DNA of 50,920 nucleotides from CAVQGF01 sp045807945 (GCA_045807945.1 JBJMGI010000074.1:1-50920), one strand, 5' to 3'. Counted from the first letter of the stretch, positions 14,964 to 24,406 are shown. Translations and numbers: made by a program. Notes: a model not told the origin generated them from the sequence alone.

Positions 14964-17900
14964 ATGACGCAGTCCGTCTCTTGGCTCAAACACGCTTTGG
15001 TGATCATGATCATCGCGCTCGTGGCCTCTCCCGCAGCATTTGCGCAGTCTTTCCGCGGCGCCATCGGCGGTACTGTCACTGATAGCAGCGGCGGCGTGGT
15101 TCCCGGTGCTGAGGTAAAAGTCACTGGAACCGAGAACGGTCTGGCGCGCTCGGCCACGACGAACGATTTAGGCGCTTACAGCGTCACCGAGCTGCCCGGT
15201 GGCAGCTATTCCGTCGCGGTGAGTAAGACGGGATACAAAGCGGTTTCGCTCAAAGGTGTAGTCGTCACCGTCGGTACCGAACAGCGCGTGGACGCCAGGC
15301 TCGCGGCGGGGTCTACTTCCGAAGTGGTCACGGTGAATGCCGACGTTCCTTTGATCGAAAGCACATCGAACACGATGGGCGGCACGATCGAAGCCTTGCA
15401 CCTCCAAGAGATCCCGATCAACGGACGCGACTACACCAAAGTCCTGGTAATGACGCCGGGTGCGACCGGCGACGGCGGCGGCGGCAGCGACTCGCCCGGC
15501 TCCTTCGGACTCTTCAGCTCAAACGGAAACCGCGGCCGCTCGAACAACTACCTGCTCGATGGCACCGACATGAACGACGGTTATCGCAACCTGCCTGTGC
15601 TCAACCAGGGCGGCGTTTTCGGCACCCCTTCGACTGTCCTGCCCGTTGACGCACTCGCCGAGATCCCCGTGCTTTCGAACGTAGAACCCGAATACGGACG
15701 CAACTCCGGTGCCGTCGTAAACATGGTCACGAAATCCGGCACCAACGAGTGGCATGGCAGCGGGTACGAATTCTTCCGCAACAGCGCACTGGATGCCCGC
15801 AACTTCTTCAACACGGTCGGCTCGCCACAATCGCAATTCCATAACAACCAGTTCGGCGGCTCGCTCGGCGGACCAATCTACAAAGACAAGACGTTTTTCT
15901 TTACTTCGTACGAAGGACAGCGTGAATCCGGCGGACAGCCGGAAACGATTGTCGTGCCGTCGCAAGCACAGATTGCGGCTGCAGGTGGCGCAACCGATCC
16001 GGTCATAATCAATTTACTGGCGCTGAATCCTTGGGGAACGCTTCCAGCAGTTGGAAACGGCACTGCCGGTCCGACCGGTAGCGCCACAGTGAATACCTCG
16101 GTTCCCTTCTTCAATGACGCGAATACCTACATTGCCAAGATCGATCAGCACCTTGGCCAGAACCTGTTGACCGGCCGTTATCTTTACGGGCACAGCGATC
16201 AAAGCTTTCCGTTCGGATTGGTAGGAGGAGGCGTAACACCCGGCTACAACACGACTACTCCGACCACCGTGAACTTGGTCTCGCTGTCATATACGCATAT
16301 CATCACCCCGAAGCTGCTTGGCGAGCTCCGCTTCGGCTTCAACCGTTTTACTGAAAGCTTCCATCCCCAGGACAACACCTTTGATCCAGCCTCGATCGGT
16401 CTGAATACCGGGGCGACCGCGCAGGACTTTGGCTTGCCTCAGATCTCCGTAGGCGGACTCAGCATCCTAGGCTCTAACGTCGCCAATCCCCGCGGCCGCA
16501 CTGACCAGAACTGGCAGCTTGATGGCAACATGACCTGGATTCACGGCCGCCACAATTGGAAGGCAGGCTATGAATTCCGCCGGACGACGGTAGATGAGTT
16601 CTTCAACGCCGGCCATCGCTCGGCAATCAGCTTCGACGATTTCTCTTCTTTCCTCGCGGGCAACGTCGGAGGCGGCCACCAGGCATTCGGCGATACTCGC
16701 CGAAACATGTACCAGGACAATAATTCGTTTTACCTGCAGGACAATTGGCGCATCATGCCCCGGGTTACGTTCAATTACGGAGTGCGTTGGGATTATTTCG
16801 GCGTGATTGGTGAAGCGCACAACTTGTTCAGCCTGCTTGGAAATGACGGCTTCGTCCACAACGTGAACCAGCTCTATCCCAAGGACTACAACAATTTCGC
16901 ACCCCGAGCCTCTGTTGCTTGGGACATCTTCGGCACTGGCAAAACCGTGGCGCGCGCGGGTTGGGGCATCTACTACGACGGCTTCTCGCAGGACTTCTTC
17001 GGCGGGCAGCTTCCCTGGCCGACTTTCAACGCGGGTCCGGCATTCAACGATGTGGGCCCGCGACCGGTGAGCTTCAGCTTTGGCCCGGCACTGGGTGGGT
17101 ACAGCGCCGCTCCGTGCGGGGCTGGAACGATTCCGATCCCGAACACGGCCCAATGCGCACCGGCGCTGTTCACCGGCATCTCTGACGATGCTTTTACCGT
17201 AAACCAGCACACCCGAACTCCATTCGTCCACAACTTCAACATCAACGTGGAGCAGCAGCTCGGTCGGAAAGCCTCAGTGCAGATCGGTTACGTCGGGTCG
17301 CTTGGACGCAAGCTCTTCACCTACAACGACATCAATCAATCACTCCCCAATACTCTCGAGGCCAAGGCAAATCCAAATTACTTCTACATCCTGGACTTCG
17401 ATTCTGCAGCTACGTCGAACTACCACTCGCTGCAAACCAGCTTGCGTCTGCGCGACATGCACGGCCTGACCTCGACCGTGAACTATACCTACTCGCATGC
17501 GATCGACGACGCTAGCGACGGACAGGATTATGTTCCTAACGCTACCCAGCCCGACAACAGCTTCTGCCGCCGCTGCGAGCGTGCCAGTTCGAACTTCGAC
17601 CAGCGCCACCACCTCACCTGGACCATGCATTACGCTCTGCCTTCCGGCCACAGCTGGAAGCCACTCACGAGCGGCTGGTCGATGGACAACGTGGTCACCT
17701 TGAGCGCCGGTCAACCGGTAAACGTGAACTACATGTTTGAAGGAGATTTCAACGGCTCAGCTGAGTTCTATGGTCGCCCTGACATCATCGGCAACCCGTT
17801 TGCCGGCACGTCCGCACTCGGCTCCGGCTATGCAATCAACGCCGCCGCCTTCCAGGTACCCTGCAACTACGATCCAAATGATCCGAATGGCTTTGGATGT

Positions 17901-18269
17901 GATGCAGCGAATCCCAACCAGCATTTCGGAAGTCTCGGTAGAAATGCGCTGAACGGCCCAACCTTCAAGAACTGGGACTTCTCGGTCGTGAAGGACACGA
18001 AGCTGACGGAAAGGATCAACATGCAGCTCCGTGCTGATTTCTTTAACATCCTGAATCATCCTAATTTTGCAAGCCCTCTGTGGCCAGGATTCGAAGTGGA
18101 CATGGCCGCAAACGGATTGACCACCGGTGCGCCTCTTGGTGACCCATCGAATGGTCGGGGTATCGGATTCATTCAATCCACTTCCACTCCTGACGTCGGT
18201 CTCGGTAATCCCTTCCTGGGTAGCGGCGGTTCGCGCAACATTCAGTTCGCGGTGCGCTTCAGCTTCTGA
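14964..18269 (+). CDS. TonB-dependent receptor, Oar-like, with carboxypeptidase-regulatory-like domain
   Basis: An outer-membrane receptor/transporter of 1101 residues. It has a signal peptide (cleavage after AAFA, about residue 27) and then a transthyretin-like carboxypeptidase-regulatory domain (about 30-115, beginning GAIGGTVTDSSGGVVPGAEV). The plug domain follows (about 125-240, with INGRDYTKVLVMTPG and the NYLLDGTDMND pattern). The long beta-barrel ends in FAVRFSF with a terminal Phe as required for BAM insertion. This architecture is greatly expanded in acidobacteria, where substrates are thought to be glycans or peptides. A good ribosome-binding site, a promoter and a perfect terminator make it a single-gene transcript. 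Confidence 0.9.
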   Translation: MTQSVSWLKHALVIMIIALVASPAAFAQSFRGAIGGTVTDSSGGVVPGAEVKVTGTENGLARSATTNDLGAYSVTELPGGSYSVAVSKTGYKAVSLKGVVVTVGTEQRVDARLAAGSTSEVVTVNADVPLIESTSNTMGGTIEALHLQEIPINGRDYTKVLVMTPGATGDGGGGSDSPGSFGLFSSNGNRGRSNNYLLDGTDMNDGYRNLPVLNQGGVFGTPSTVLPVDALAEIPVLSNVEPEYGRNSGAVVNMVTKSGTNEWHGSGYEFFRNSALDARNFFNTVGSPQSQFHNNQFGGSLGGPIYKDKTFFFTSYEGQRESGGQPETIVVPSQAQIAAAGGATDPVIINLLALNPWGTLPAVGNGTAGPTGSATVNTSVPFFNDANTYIAKIDQHLGQNLLTGRYLYGHSDQSFPFGLVGGGVTPGYNTTTPTTVNLVSLSYTHIITPKLLGELRFGFNRFTESFHPQDNTFDPASIGLNTGATAQDFGLPQISVGGLSILGSNVANPRGRTDQNWQLDGNMTWIHGRHNWKAGYEFRRTTVDEFFNAGHRSAISFDDFSSFLAGNVGGGHQAFGDTRRNMYQDNNSFYLQDNWRIMPRVTFNYGVRWDYFGVIGEAHNLFSLLGNDGFVHNVNQLYPKDYNNFAPRASVAWDIFGTGKTVARAGWGIYYDGFSQDFFGGQLPWPTFNAGPAFNDVGPRPVSFSFGPALGGYSAAPCGAGTIPIPNTAQCAPALFTGISDDAFTVNQHTRTPFVHNFNINVEQQLGRKASVQIGYVGSLGRKLFTYNDINQSLPNTLEAKANPNYFYILDFDSAATSNYHSLQTSLRLRDMHGLTSTVNYTYSHAIDDASDGQDYVPNATQPDNSFCRRCERASSNFDQRHHLTWTMHYALPSGHSWKPLTSGWSMDNVVTLSAGQPVNVNYMFEGDFNGSAEFYGRPDIIGNPFAGTSALGSGYAINAAAFQVPCNYDPNDPNGFGCDAANPNQHFGSLGRNALNGPTFKNWDFSVVKDTKLTERINMQLRADFFNILNHPNFASPLWPGFEVDMAANGLTTGAPLGDPSNGRGIGFIQSTSTPDVGLGNPFLGSGGSRNIQFAVRFSF

Positions 18270-18380
18270 GCACTCAGCGGTAAGCATTCAGCAATCAGAA
18301 CGGCCCGACATAATGTCGGGCCGTTTTCTTTTGCTCGTAATCTTTTACTGAGTTGCTGACGGCTGAACGCTGATTGCTAC
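18268..18380. repeat. Large imperfect inverted repeat enclosing the receptor terminator
   Basis: The left arm (about 18268-18300) and right arm (about 18346-18379) match as inverted repeats at about 26 of 32 positions with one gap. Both are built from CTGA/TTGCTGA words. They enclose the 13-bp terminator hairpin and reach from the receptor stop to the moaA stop. Confidence 0.6.
18299..18332 (+). terminator. Rho-independent terminator (bidirectional shape)
   Basis: AACGGCCCGACAT (18299-18311) is the exact reverse complement of ATGTCGGGCCGTT (18313-18325), with TTCTTTT after it. The effective loop is a few bases at TAATG. It lies between the convergent receptor gene and moaA. Confidence 0.88.
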
Positions 18381-19366
18381 CCTCCGATGTGCACCATGCT
18401 GCGCGAAGGTTTTTCAAAGCCCGGCTCACCAATGTGATGGCGCGCTTCCTTTTTACCTATAACGGAATGGATATACGAGATGAGTTCCGCATCCGAATCG
18501 CCGGCGCGCATGCGTCCGGCAAGATCGTGATCGAACACTGAGAACAGGCAGGTGCGTATTTTTCCGTCTGACGTGATTCGCACCCGGCTGCAGTGGCCGC
18601 AGAATGGATGCGACACCGGCGCAATGATCCCGATCTCGCCGACGCCATCGGCGAATGTGTAGCGACGTGCCGTCTCGCTGCGCTGGTGCTCGATCTGCTG
18701 TAGCGGCCGAAACTTCACCATCTCTCCCAAGATCTCATCCATGGTGACGACCACTTGCGGCGACCACACCCGGTCTTCTTCGAGCGGCATGAACTCTATG
18801 AACCGTAGCACCACCCCTTCGTCGCGCGCGAATTTGCCGAAGGGAATGATCTGGTCTTCGTTGAAGCCCCGCAGCAGCACGCAATTCACTTTCACGGGAT
18901 GGAGACCCGCGGCCTTCGCAGCGCGGATTCCCGCAAGGCAGCTCTCGTACCCGTTCTGCACTCGCGTGATGCGGGCGAACTTTGCCGGATCTACCGCGTC
19001 CATGCTGACGGTAGCGCGCGTCAGCCCCGCATTTTTCAACGGCTGCGCCATTTCGGCCAGCAGATGTCCATTGGTCGTGATCGCCAGGTCCAGCTTCTTG
19101 CCGTCAAGCGTCCGCAGCTTCGCCAGTTCACCTACGAACTCGACCACGCCGTGCCGCAGCAGCGGCTCTCCGCCCGTGATGCGAACTTTTTCGATGCCTT
19201 GCGACACGAACAGCCGCACCATGCGCAGGTAGTCCTGCATCGGAAGGTCGGCATACATGGCGCCTTCGTTCCCGGTGCGGCAATAGACACACTTGTAGTT
19301 GCAGCGGTCGGTGATCGATATCCGCAGATCGGTGATGGACCGCCCGTGTTGGTCGCGAAGACGCAT
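18377..19366 (-). CDS. moaA: GTP 3',8-cyclase MoaA (molybdenum cofactor synthesis)
   Basis: A radical-SAM enzyme that, with MoaC, converts GTP to cyclic pyranopterin monophosphate, the first step of molybdenum cofactor synthesis. In 329 residues, the N-terminal cluster is CNYKCVYC (C22, C26, C29). RITGGEPLLR follows, the C-terminal cluster uses C256, C259 and C273 (FCGHC and RTC), and the protein ends in the required Gly-Gly (HIGG). No other moa genes are adjacent. The long structured leader upstream may be a cofactor-sensing riboswitch. The molybdoenzyme at 27796-28680 is a possible user of the cofactor. Confidence 0.95.
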   Translation of the reverse strand: MRLRDQHGRSITDLRISITDRCNYKCVYCRTGNEGAMYADLPMQDYLRMVRLFVSQGIEKVRITGGEPLLRHGVVEFVGELAKLRTLDGKKLDLAITTNGHLLAEMAQPLKNAGLTRATVSMDAVDPAKFARITRVQNGYESCLAGIRAAKAAGLHPVKVNCVLLRGFNEDQIIPFGKFARDEGVVLRFIEFMPLEEDRVWSPQVVVTMDEILGEMVKFRPLQQIEHQRSETARRYTFADGVGEIGIIAPVSHPFCGHCSRVRITSDGKIRTCLFSVFDHDLAGRMRAGDSDAELISYIHSVIGKKEARHHIGEPGFEKPSRSMVHIGG

Positions 19367-19379
19367 TCGAAATTTCTAT

Positions 19380-19585
19380 TTCGAGAAGAAGAGACGGCGG
19401 GAGTGGCTCAGCGCAGCCGAAGAGGGCTGTGCGCGGCATCAGCACCGTTTCCTTTCCAATGGATCACCGTAGCGACCCGGGAGGTGTGAGCGTTTCCCCT
19501 CGCACCCTCGTCCGCGGTTAAGCGGAACCGCCGCCGCAGCCATGGATAGCACCGAAGGCCGCAACGTTCGGAAACATTAGTTTGA
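19380..19585 (-). promoter_or_regulatory. Structured moaA leader, candidate Moco-type riboswitch
   Basis: The minus-strand leader between the upstream gene and moaA is GC-rich and contains several possible stems. The most notable block (19442-19490) reads on the minus strand CACCTCCCGGGTCG followed by ...TTGGAAAGGAAACGG. This resembles from memory the conserved CUCCCGGGUCG and GGAAAGG parts of Moco RNA elements, which often precede moaA. A GAGGGTG/CACACCTC pairing with an internal GGGGAAA loop is also present. The family assignment is unproven. Confidence 0.38.
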
Positions 19586-19611
19586 TTATAGATTCCGGCA
19601 GAGAGCGGAAG

Positions 19612-20508
19612 TTACTTATTTTCCACCGGCGTTGCGGCAGGCGCAGGCTGTGCGGCCTGCGCCGCTGCGGGAGCGGGTTGCGGCGGGTTCGCATTGATCT
19701 CGCCCAGCAACCCGTGATTGCGTGCCGAGATGATCAGTGAGCGGATGCGGTCTTTGTCGCGGTCCTGCCAATTGTCCATCAGATACTGCCAGCCAAGCTG
19801 AGGCTTGCCACCATAGATATAGCTCAGAACTACAGTAAGGATCCGCCCTTTTGTATCCGCGACGGCTGCATCTTCCGCCGGCTTATGTTCGTCCGCACCT
19901 TTAGGACTCACTCCCTGCAGGAAAGCCAGCGCGTCCTTGGAGATGTAGGCTTTTGCCTGGTTGATGTCGGCCTCGTACTCCGGCCAGAAAAGGTTCATCA
20001 CCGGATAGATCCGGTTCCCGCTCATGCGGAAGATCGCCATCGGCGCCGGCGAAACGTCCTGCGGCAGGCCATCGATCCCCACGAACACCTGCTCACGTCC
20101 GAAAATCTCGATCTTACCGTCGCCCAGCCGGTCTTCAAACGCCAGCTGCTCATTCGTGATGATTTCGCGCACCAGTGCAGGCGTCGCGCCCGGCGTCAGC
20201 ACAGCGTAATGGTGTTTCCCATTCTGAAGGGTTTCCACGACTGCGTCGTTCTTTCCGTCCGCGTTCAGGTCGCGACCGGTGGCAGAAAACTCGATATGAC
20301 TTTCATCGCCCGCGGTCGTGTACTGCGGTTCCCCAGCCTGATTGGTCAGAGCAGCGAAACACTTGCCATCAGTGTTGGGTGCGACCTGAAGAATAAAGCC
20401 GTCTGCCAGCGCCATCTTGTAGCCGCCGCGGCCGTTGTCGCAGGACTTATCCGCAGCCAAAGTGAAAGAGGAGACTAGAACGACAAAAAGGGCGATGCGT
20501 AGCTTCAT
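19612..20508 (-). CDS. Secreted hypothetical protein
   Basis: A 298-residue protein I do not recognise. The signal peptide is about residues 1-19 (MKLRIALFVVLVSSFTLAA). The mature part begins with a Cys-containing DKSCDNGRGGY. A middle segment, GRDLNADGKNDAVVE, resembles an FG-GAP/calcium-binding-like loop. The C-terminus is a Pro/Ala/Gln-rich tail (about 265-298). The start at 20508 is preferred because it begins the signal peptide; the open frame extends 14 residues further. It lies 26 bases downstream of nothing conserved and on the same strand as, but separate from, the ETF operon. Confidence 0.65.
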   Translation of the reverse strand: MKLRIALFVVLVSSFTLAADKSCDNGRGGYKMALADGFILQVAPNTDGKCFAALTNQAGEPQYTTAGDESHIEFSATGRDLNADGKNDAVVETLQNGKHHYAVLTPGATPALVREIITNEQLAFEDRLGDGKIEIFGREQVFVGIDGLPQDVSPAPMAIFRMSGNRIYPVMNLFWPEYEADINQAKAYISKDALAFLQGVSPKGADEHKPAEDAAVADTKGRILTVVLSYIYGGKPQLGWQYLMDNWQDRDKDRIRSLIISARNHGLLGEINANPPQPAPAAAQAAQPAPAATPVENK

Positions 20509-20576
20509 GGGAGTAGCACAATCATCTCGCATATATGCGGTGATTTGCAATCCGCAGCTCGCTACGAGGAGCGGAA

Positions 20577-22289
20577 CTACATTCCGTCGTAATTTGGACC
20601 GCCGCCACCCTCAGGCGGAACCCACGTGATGATCTCGTACGGATCCATGATGTCGCACGTCTTGCAGTGCACGCAGTTGGAAGGGTTGAGGTGTATCTGT
20701 TTGCCGTTGGGAACGTCTGCGGCTTCAACCATCTCGTACACATTCGCGGGACAAAAATTCTGGCAAGGATTTCCGAACTCGGTCACGCAGCGCGTATTAC
20801 AGATGTTCGTATCGTGGATCACCAGGTGCGCAGGCTGGTCTTCTTCGTGCTTCGTACCCGAGTGGTATAGATCGGTGAGCTTGTCGAATGAGATCTTCCC
20901 GTCGCCCTTCGCCGGACCAAGCAGCGGCGCGCGCTTCCCGCCGTCGGCAGGCAAGTCTTTCAGCATCTGCATCGCTTTGTGGCCGGAGTGCGCCGCGTAA
21001 CGCGCATAGAGGCCGCGTCCACCGGTAAGTTGTTGCAGGCCGGCATGCAGCAAACCCAGGATGAGCCCTTTCGCGAATGCCTGGTGGAAGTTGCGGACCT
21101 CCCACAACTCATCGCGGATCCAGCTTCGGTCGACGCGTTGCGCGTAACTGTTAAGCTGCTGCCGCGAGTAGTCGTCGCGCAGCATGGATTCGAATGCTGT
21201 CTCAGCCGCGAGCATGCCGCTCTTGATGCCGAGGTGGATCCCCTTCAGCCGCTGCGAATTCACCATGCCGCCCGATTCGCCGATGATCATCCATCCGTCG
21301 CCCGCGAGCGGCGGCATCGCAAACCATCCACCATAGGTCAGCGACTTCGCGCCATAGCGCACCATCTTCCCGCTCTCGAGCAGGTGCGCGATGAACGGAT
21401 GCTTCTTGAATGTCTGCAGCACATGCTGCGCATCGAGGCGTGGGTCGTGGTAATCGAGCCCGGTGACGAAGCCGAGCGAGACGATGTTGTCCTTCGATCC
21501 GTAGATCCACGCCCCACCGTATTCTTTGGTCGTGAGCGGCCAACCCAGCGTGTATATGACTTCACCTTTCGGAATGCGTCCGCTCGGGACTTCCCACAAT
21601 TCCTTGATGCCGACTCCGTACGTCTGCGGGTTGCGGTCCTTGTTGAGCTCGAGCTTTCCGACGAGCTGCTTGGTCAACGAGCCGCGCGTCCCTTCTGCCA
21701 GGATCACGCATTTTGCTTTCAGCTCGTACCCCGGCTCGAAGTTCGACTTCTTCTCACCGTTTTTGTCCACGCCCTTGTCATCCGTGAGGACTCCGGTCAC
21801 GCGTTCACCGTCGAAGGTCAACTCCGCGCCGGCGAATCCGGTGAAGATCGTTATTCCTGCTTCTTCCACCTTCGCCCCCAGCCACTTCACGAACCGGTTC
21901 AGCGAGATAACGTAGTTGCCGTGGTCCTGCATCGGAGGCGGCGTAATGGGGGCTTTGATGGCGTGCTTCTCGGTCAGGAAATAAAGACTATCGTTGATGA
22001 CCTTTGCGTCCAGCGGCGCTTCATTTTCGAAATCCGGCAGCAGCTCCTTCATTGAGCGCGGGTCTAGGATCGCGCCAGACAGGCAATGTTGCCCGATCTC
22101 ACGCGCCTTCTCGAGCACGTAGATGTTTTCTTTGCTGAGCTGCTTCTGCGGATTGCGCGCGTTATGCCGGTCGATGAGCTGCGAAAGCCGCAGCGCGCAG
22201 GCCAGGCCGGACGGCCCGCCACCGACGATTACAACGTCAGCTTCCATCTGCGGGCGTTCAATGGTGGGGAGAGGCTTGCGGAAGATCAT
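20577..22289 (-). CDS. Electron transfer flavoprotein-ubiquinone oxidoreductase
   Basis: ETF-QO passes electrons from reduced ETF into the quinone pool; it uses FAD and a 4Fe-4S cluster at the membrane. The 570-residue protein starts with the Rossmann motif VIVGGGPSGLACALRLSQL (20-38). It has the ETF-QO middle domain and ends with the ferredoxin-like region, which includes ITEFGNPCQNFCP-type and NCVHCKTCDIMDPYEIITW motifs with the cluster cysteines. Its ATG overlaps the etfA stop (ATGA), so translation is coupled. Order on the minus strand is etfB, small membrane protein, etfA, ETF-QO. Confidence 0.95.
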   Translation of the reverse strand: MIFRKPLPTIERPQMEADVVIVGGGPSGLACALRLSQLIDRHNARNPQKQLSKENIYVLEKAREIGQHCLSGAILDPRSMKELLPDFENEAPLDAKVINDSLYFLTEKHAIKAPITPPPMQDHGNYVISLNRFVKWLGAKVEEAGITIFTGFAGAELTFDGERVTGVLTDDKGVDKNGEKKSNFEPGYELKAKCVILAEGTRGSLTKQLVGKLELNKDRNPQTYGVGIKELWEVPSGRIPKGEVIYTLGWPLTTKEYGGAWIYGSKDNIVSLGFVTGLDYHDPRLDAQHVLQTFKKHPFIAHLLESGKMVRYGAKSLTYGGWFAMPPLAGDGWMIIGESGGMVNSQRLKGIHLGIKSGMLAAETAFESMLRDDYSRQQLNSYAQRVDRSWIRDELWEVRNFHQAFAKGLILGLLHAGLQQLTGGRGLYARYAAHSGHKAMQMLKDLPADGGKRAPLLGPAKGDGKISFDKLTDLYHSGTKHEEDQPAHLVIHDTNICNTRCVTEFGNPCQNFCPANVYEMVEAADVPNGKQIHLNPSNCVHCKTCDIMDPYEIITWVPPEGGGGPNYDGM

Positions 22290-23272
22290 GCTTTCGCTTT
22301 TTTAACTTCTTCGATGAGCGGAGGGACGATGTCGAAAAGATTTCCGACCACACCAAAGTCCGCGATCTCGAAAATCGGCGCTTCGGAATCTTTATTTATC
22401 GCGATGATCGAGCGCGCACCCTTCATCCCGACGATGTGCTGGATGGCGCCGCTGATTCCCAGCGCTAGATACAGTTTTGGTGCGACCGTCTGACCTGACG
22501 ATCCGATCTGGCGATCCATTGGGAGCCATCCCGCGTCGCAGATCGGGCGAGATGCGGCGAGTTCCCCGCCAAGTGCGTCGGCCAATTGCTTCGCGATATC
22601 GATGTTCTTCTGCTCTTTGATCCCGCGGCCGACGGAAACAATGATCTCCGCCTGGGTTAAGTCTACTGCCTGCTTGGCTTCCTTGAACCACTCGTGCGGC
22701 TTGTTGCGCGCATCAGGAACATCCAGGTTTACGGTTTCGACTGGCGCCGCCGCCGCGCCGCTCTCGACCTTGTCGCCGCGGAAGGCGCCGTTCTGGAAGG
22801 TCGCGAACCACGGACCCTCGCCCGCAAATGAAACATCCGCAGCGAATTTTCCCTGGAACATCTGGCGCGTGAAAAGCAGCTTGCCGCCTTCGTACTTGAA
22901 CCCGATCGTGTCGGGGATCAGGGCCTTCTGCATGCTGGTGACAAGCTTGGGAGCGAAGTCGCGCACCTGATACGTGTGGGGCATCAAGACCAGCTTTGGT
23001 TTCTTATCGGCGAGGAACTGCTTCAGGGCAGCGCTGAAAGCGTCTGGCGTGTAAGGGTCAAGCTTTGCGGACTGAACCGCGTACACCTTCGCCACCTTCT
23101 TGCCGGCGACTTCGGTTGCGGCCGCGCCGATGTTGGTTCCACCAATGACAGCAGCTTCGACCGTCCATCCCGTCGCAGCAGCAATCGCCTGCGCGCCGGT
23201 GAGCGTCTCCAAGGAGACGCGGTTCAGCTTCCCTTGCTGCTGCTCGACGACCACCAGAATGGTTTCAGCCAT
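22286..23272 (-). CDS. etfA: Electron transfer flavoprotein alpha subunit
   Basis: The alpha subunit carries the FAD of the ETF heterodimer, which accepts electrons from acyl-CoA and other dehydrogenases. The 328-residue protein shows a variable N-terminal domain and then the FAD-binding C-terminal domain. Landmarks are VSVGRGIKEQKNIDIAKQLA, GSSGQTVAPKLYLALGISGA and INKDSEAPIFEIADFGVVG. These are the family signature, including the conserved Arg/Ser/Asp contacts. It overlaps ETF-QO by 4 bases and is 59 bases below the small membrane protein gene. Confidence 0.95.
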   Translation of the reverse strand: MAETILVVVEQQQGKLNRVSLETLTGAQAIAAATGWTVEAAVIGGTNIGAAATEVAGKKVAKVYAVQSAKLDPYTPDAFSAALKQFLADKKPKLVLMPHTYQVRDFAPKLVTSMQKALIPDTIGFKYEGGKLLFTRQMFQGKFAADVSFAGEGPWFATFQNGAFRGDKVESGAAAAPVETVNLDVPDARNKPHEWFKEAKQAVDLTQAEIIVSVGRGIKEQKNIDIAKQLADALGGELAASRPICDAGWLPMDRQIGSSGQTVAPKLYLALGISGAIQHIVGMKGARSIIAINKDSEAPIFEIADFGVVGNLFDIVPPLIEEVKKAKA

Positions 23273-23331
23273 GCGTCCGTTCTCAGTCCTTCGTTATCTG
23301 CTTAGTTCTAAACAGAGCCTTCGACAAAAAT

Positions 23332-23598
23332 CTACTTCGAATGATCGTGCCGCGCGCGCACTTTTCGCTTGATCATCCAACCGGTGAGGATGAACGCGAA
23401 GCCTGCGATAGCTGCAAAGATCATCCACCCTAAAACCAGCGTGTGGCCGATGCGAACGTCGTAAAAGCCGGTTGCGAATACCGCAAACAGGTCACTGATC
23501 CACAGCAAGAAGCCGACCACTATCCACGAGGTGCCGCGATCGGCGAACGATGTCGGCTCCTCGTGATAATCCTGCCGTTCTTTTTCGTCTAAGTGCAT
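23332..23598 (-). CDS. Small two-helix membrane protein inside the ETF operon
   Basis: An 88-residue protein of unknown function. A soluble N-terminus rich in Asp/Glu/His (about 1-24) precedes two hydrophobic helices (about 25-47 and 53-75). The C-terminus is positively charged, ending RARHDHSK. The coding call is firm: GGGAGG lies 5 bases before the ATG, and it sits neatly between etfB (37 bases) and etfA (59 bases) on the same strand. It may dock ETF or ETF-QO to the membrane, which is inference from context only. Confidence 0.7.
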   Translation of the reverse strand: MHLDEKERQDYHEEPTSFADRGTSWIVVGFLLWISDLFAVFATGFYDVRIGHTLVLGWMIFAAIAGFAFILTGWMIKRKVRARHDHSK

Positions 23599-23635
23599 AT
23601 GTACCTCCCGCAGCGACGCGGGGGCTGTAAACCGA

Positions 23636-24406
23636 TCACAGCACGCGCACGTCGTTGCGCAGTTTTTCTATCAACTTCTTCGCTATCTCGCCGGGCGCCC
23701 CGTCAAGCATTTCGGTCTTCTTCGTCTTTTGCGGAATGTACAGCTTCTCGATCTTCAGCTGGTTCTCGCCCAAGCTTGATTGCACATCCCCGAGCGACAC
23801 CTTACGAAGCGGCTTGTTCTTGGCCTGTTTGATGCCGATCAGAGTCGCGTAACGCAGCTTGTTGATGCCGGACTGTATGGAGAGCACCGCCGGAAGCGGC
23901 ATCTCGATGAACTGGAAGTAGCCGGCCTCGAGCTCGCGCTTCACCTTGATCCCGCCGTCCTGCTTCTCGATCTGCATGATGATGGTGGCGTGCGGCCAGC
24001 CCAGCAGCTCCGCCAAGATCACGCCGGTCTGGGCGTAACCGTAATCATCGGACTGCAGTCCGGTGAAGATGAGGTCGAACTCTTCTTCTTTGATCGCAGC
24101 TGCGAATGCGCGTGCGATGTTGAATGCGTCCTGCGAGACGAATGCCGGATCTTCAAGATGGATGGCCCGGTCCGCACCCTTGGCCAGCGCCTCGCGCAAG
24201 ACTTGTGAAGCGCGCGCCGGGCCGGCGGTGATCACTACGACTTCCCCGCCATGCTTCTCTTTTTGCCGCAGCGCTTCTTCCAGCGCGTACGCGTCTGGCT
24301 CGTTCACTTCGTAGGAGACGTCTTCGCGGATCCAGGTGCCACTCTCGTTCAGCTTGAGTGGTGCATCCTTCTGCGGCACCTGCTTCATGCAAACCAGTAT
24401 CTTCAT
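23636..24406 (-). CDS. etfB: Electron transfer flavoprotein beta subunit
   Basis: The beta subunit binds AMP and shapes the ETF docking loop. The 256-residue protein starts with the typical MKILVCMKQVP. It continues with NEPDAYALEEALRQKE and ITAGPARASQVLREALAKGADRAIHL, then the LQSDDYGYAQTGVILAELLGWP motif containing the FAD/AMP contacts. The Leu anchor for dehydrogenase docking is expected just before ISIQSGINKLRYATL. First gene of the ETF operon. A TATACT -10 lies 32 bases upstream. Confidence 0.95.
   Translation of the reverse strand: MKILVCMKQVPQKDAPLKLNESGTWIREDVSYEVNEPDAYALEEALRQKEKHGGEVVVITAGPARASQVLREALAKGADRAIHLEDPAFVSQDAFNIARAFAAAIKEEEFDLIFTGLQSDDYGYAQTGVILAELLGWPHATIIMQIEKQDGGIKVKRELEAGYFQFIEMPLPAVLSIQSGINKLRYATLIGIKQAKNKPLRKVSLGDVQSSLGENQLKIEKLYIPQKTKKTEMLDGAPGEIAKKLIEKLRNDVRVL

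Noticed and set aside
20979..22055. 358-residue plus-strand open frame
   Set aside because: It lies entirely opposite ETF-QO, which is certain.
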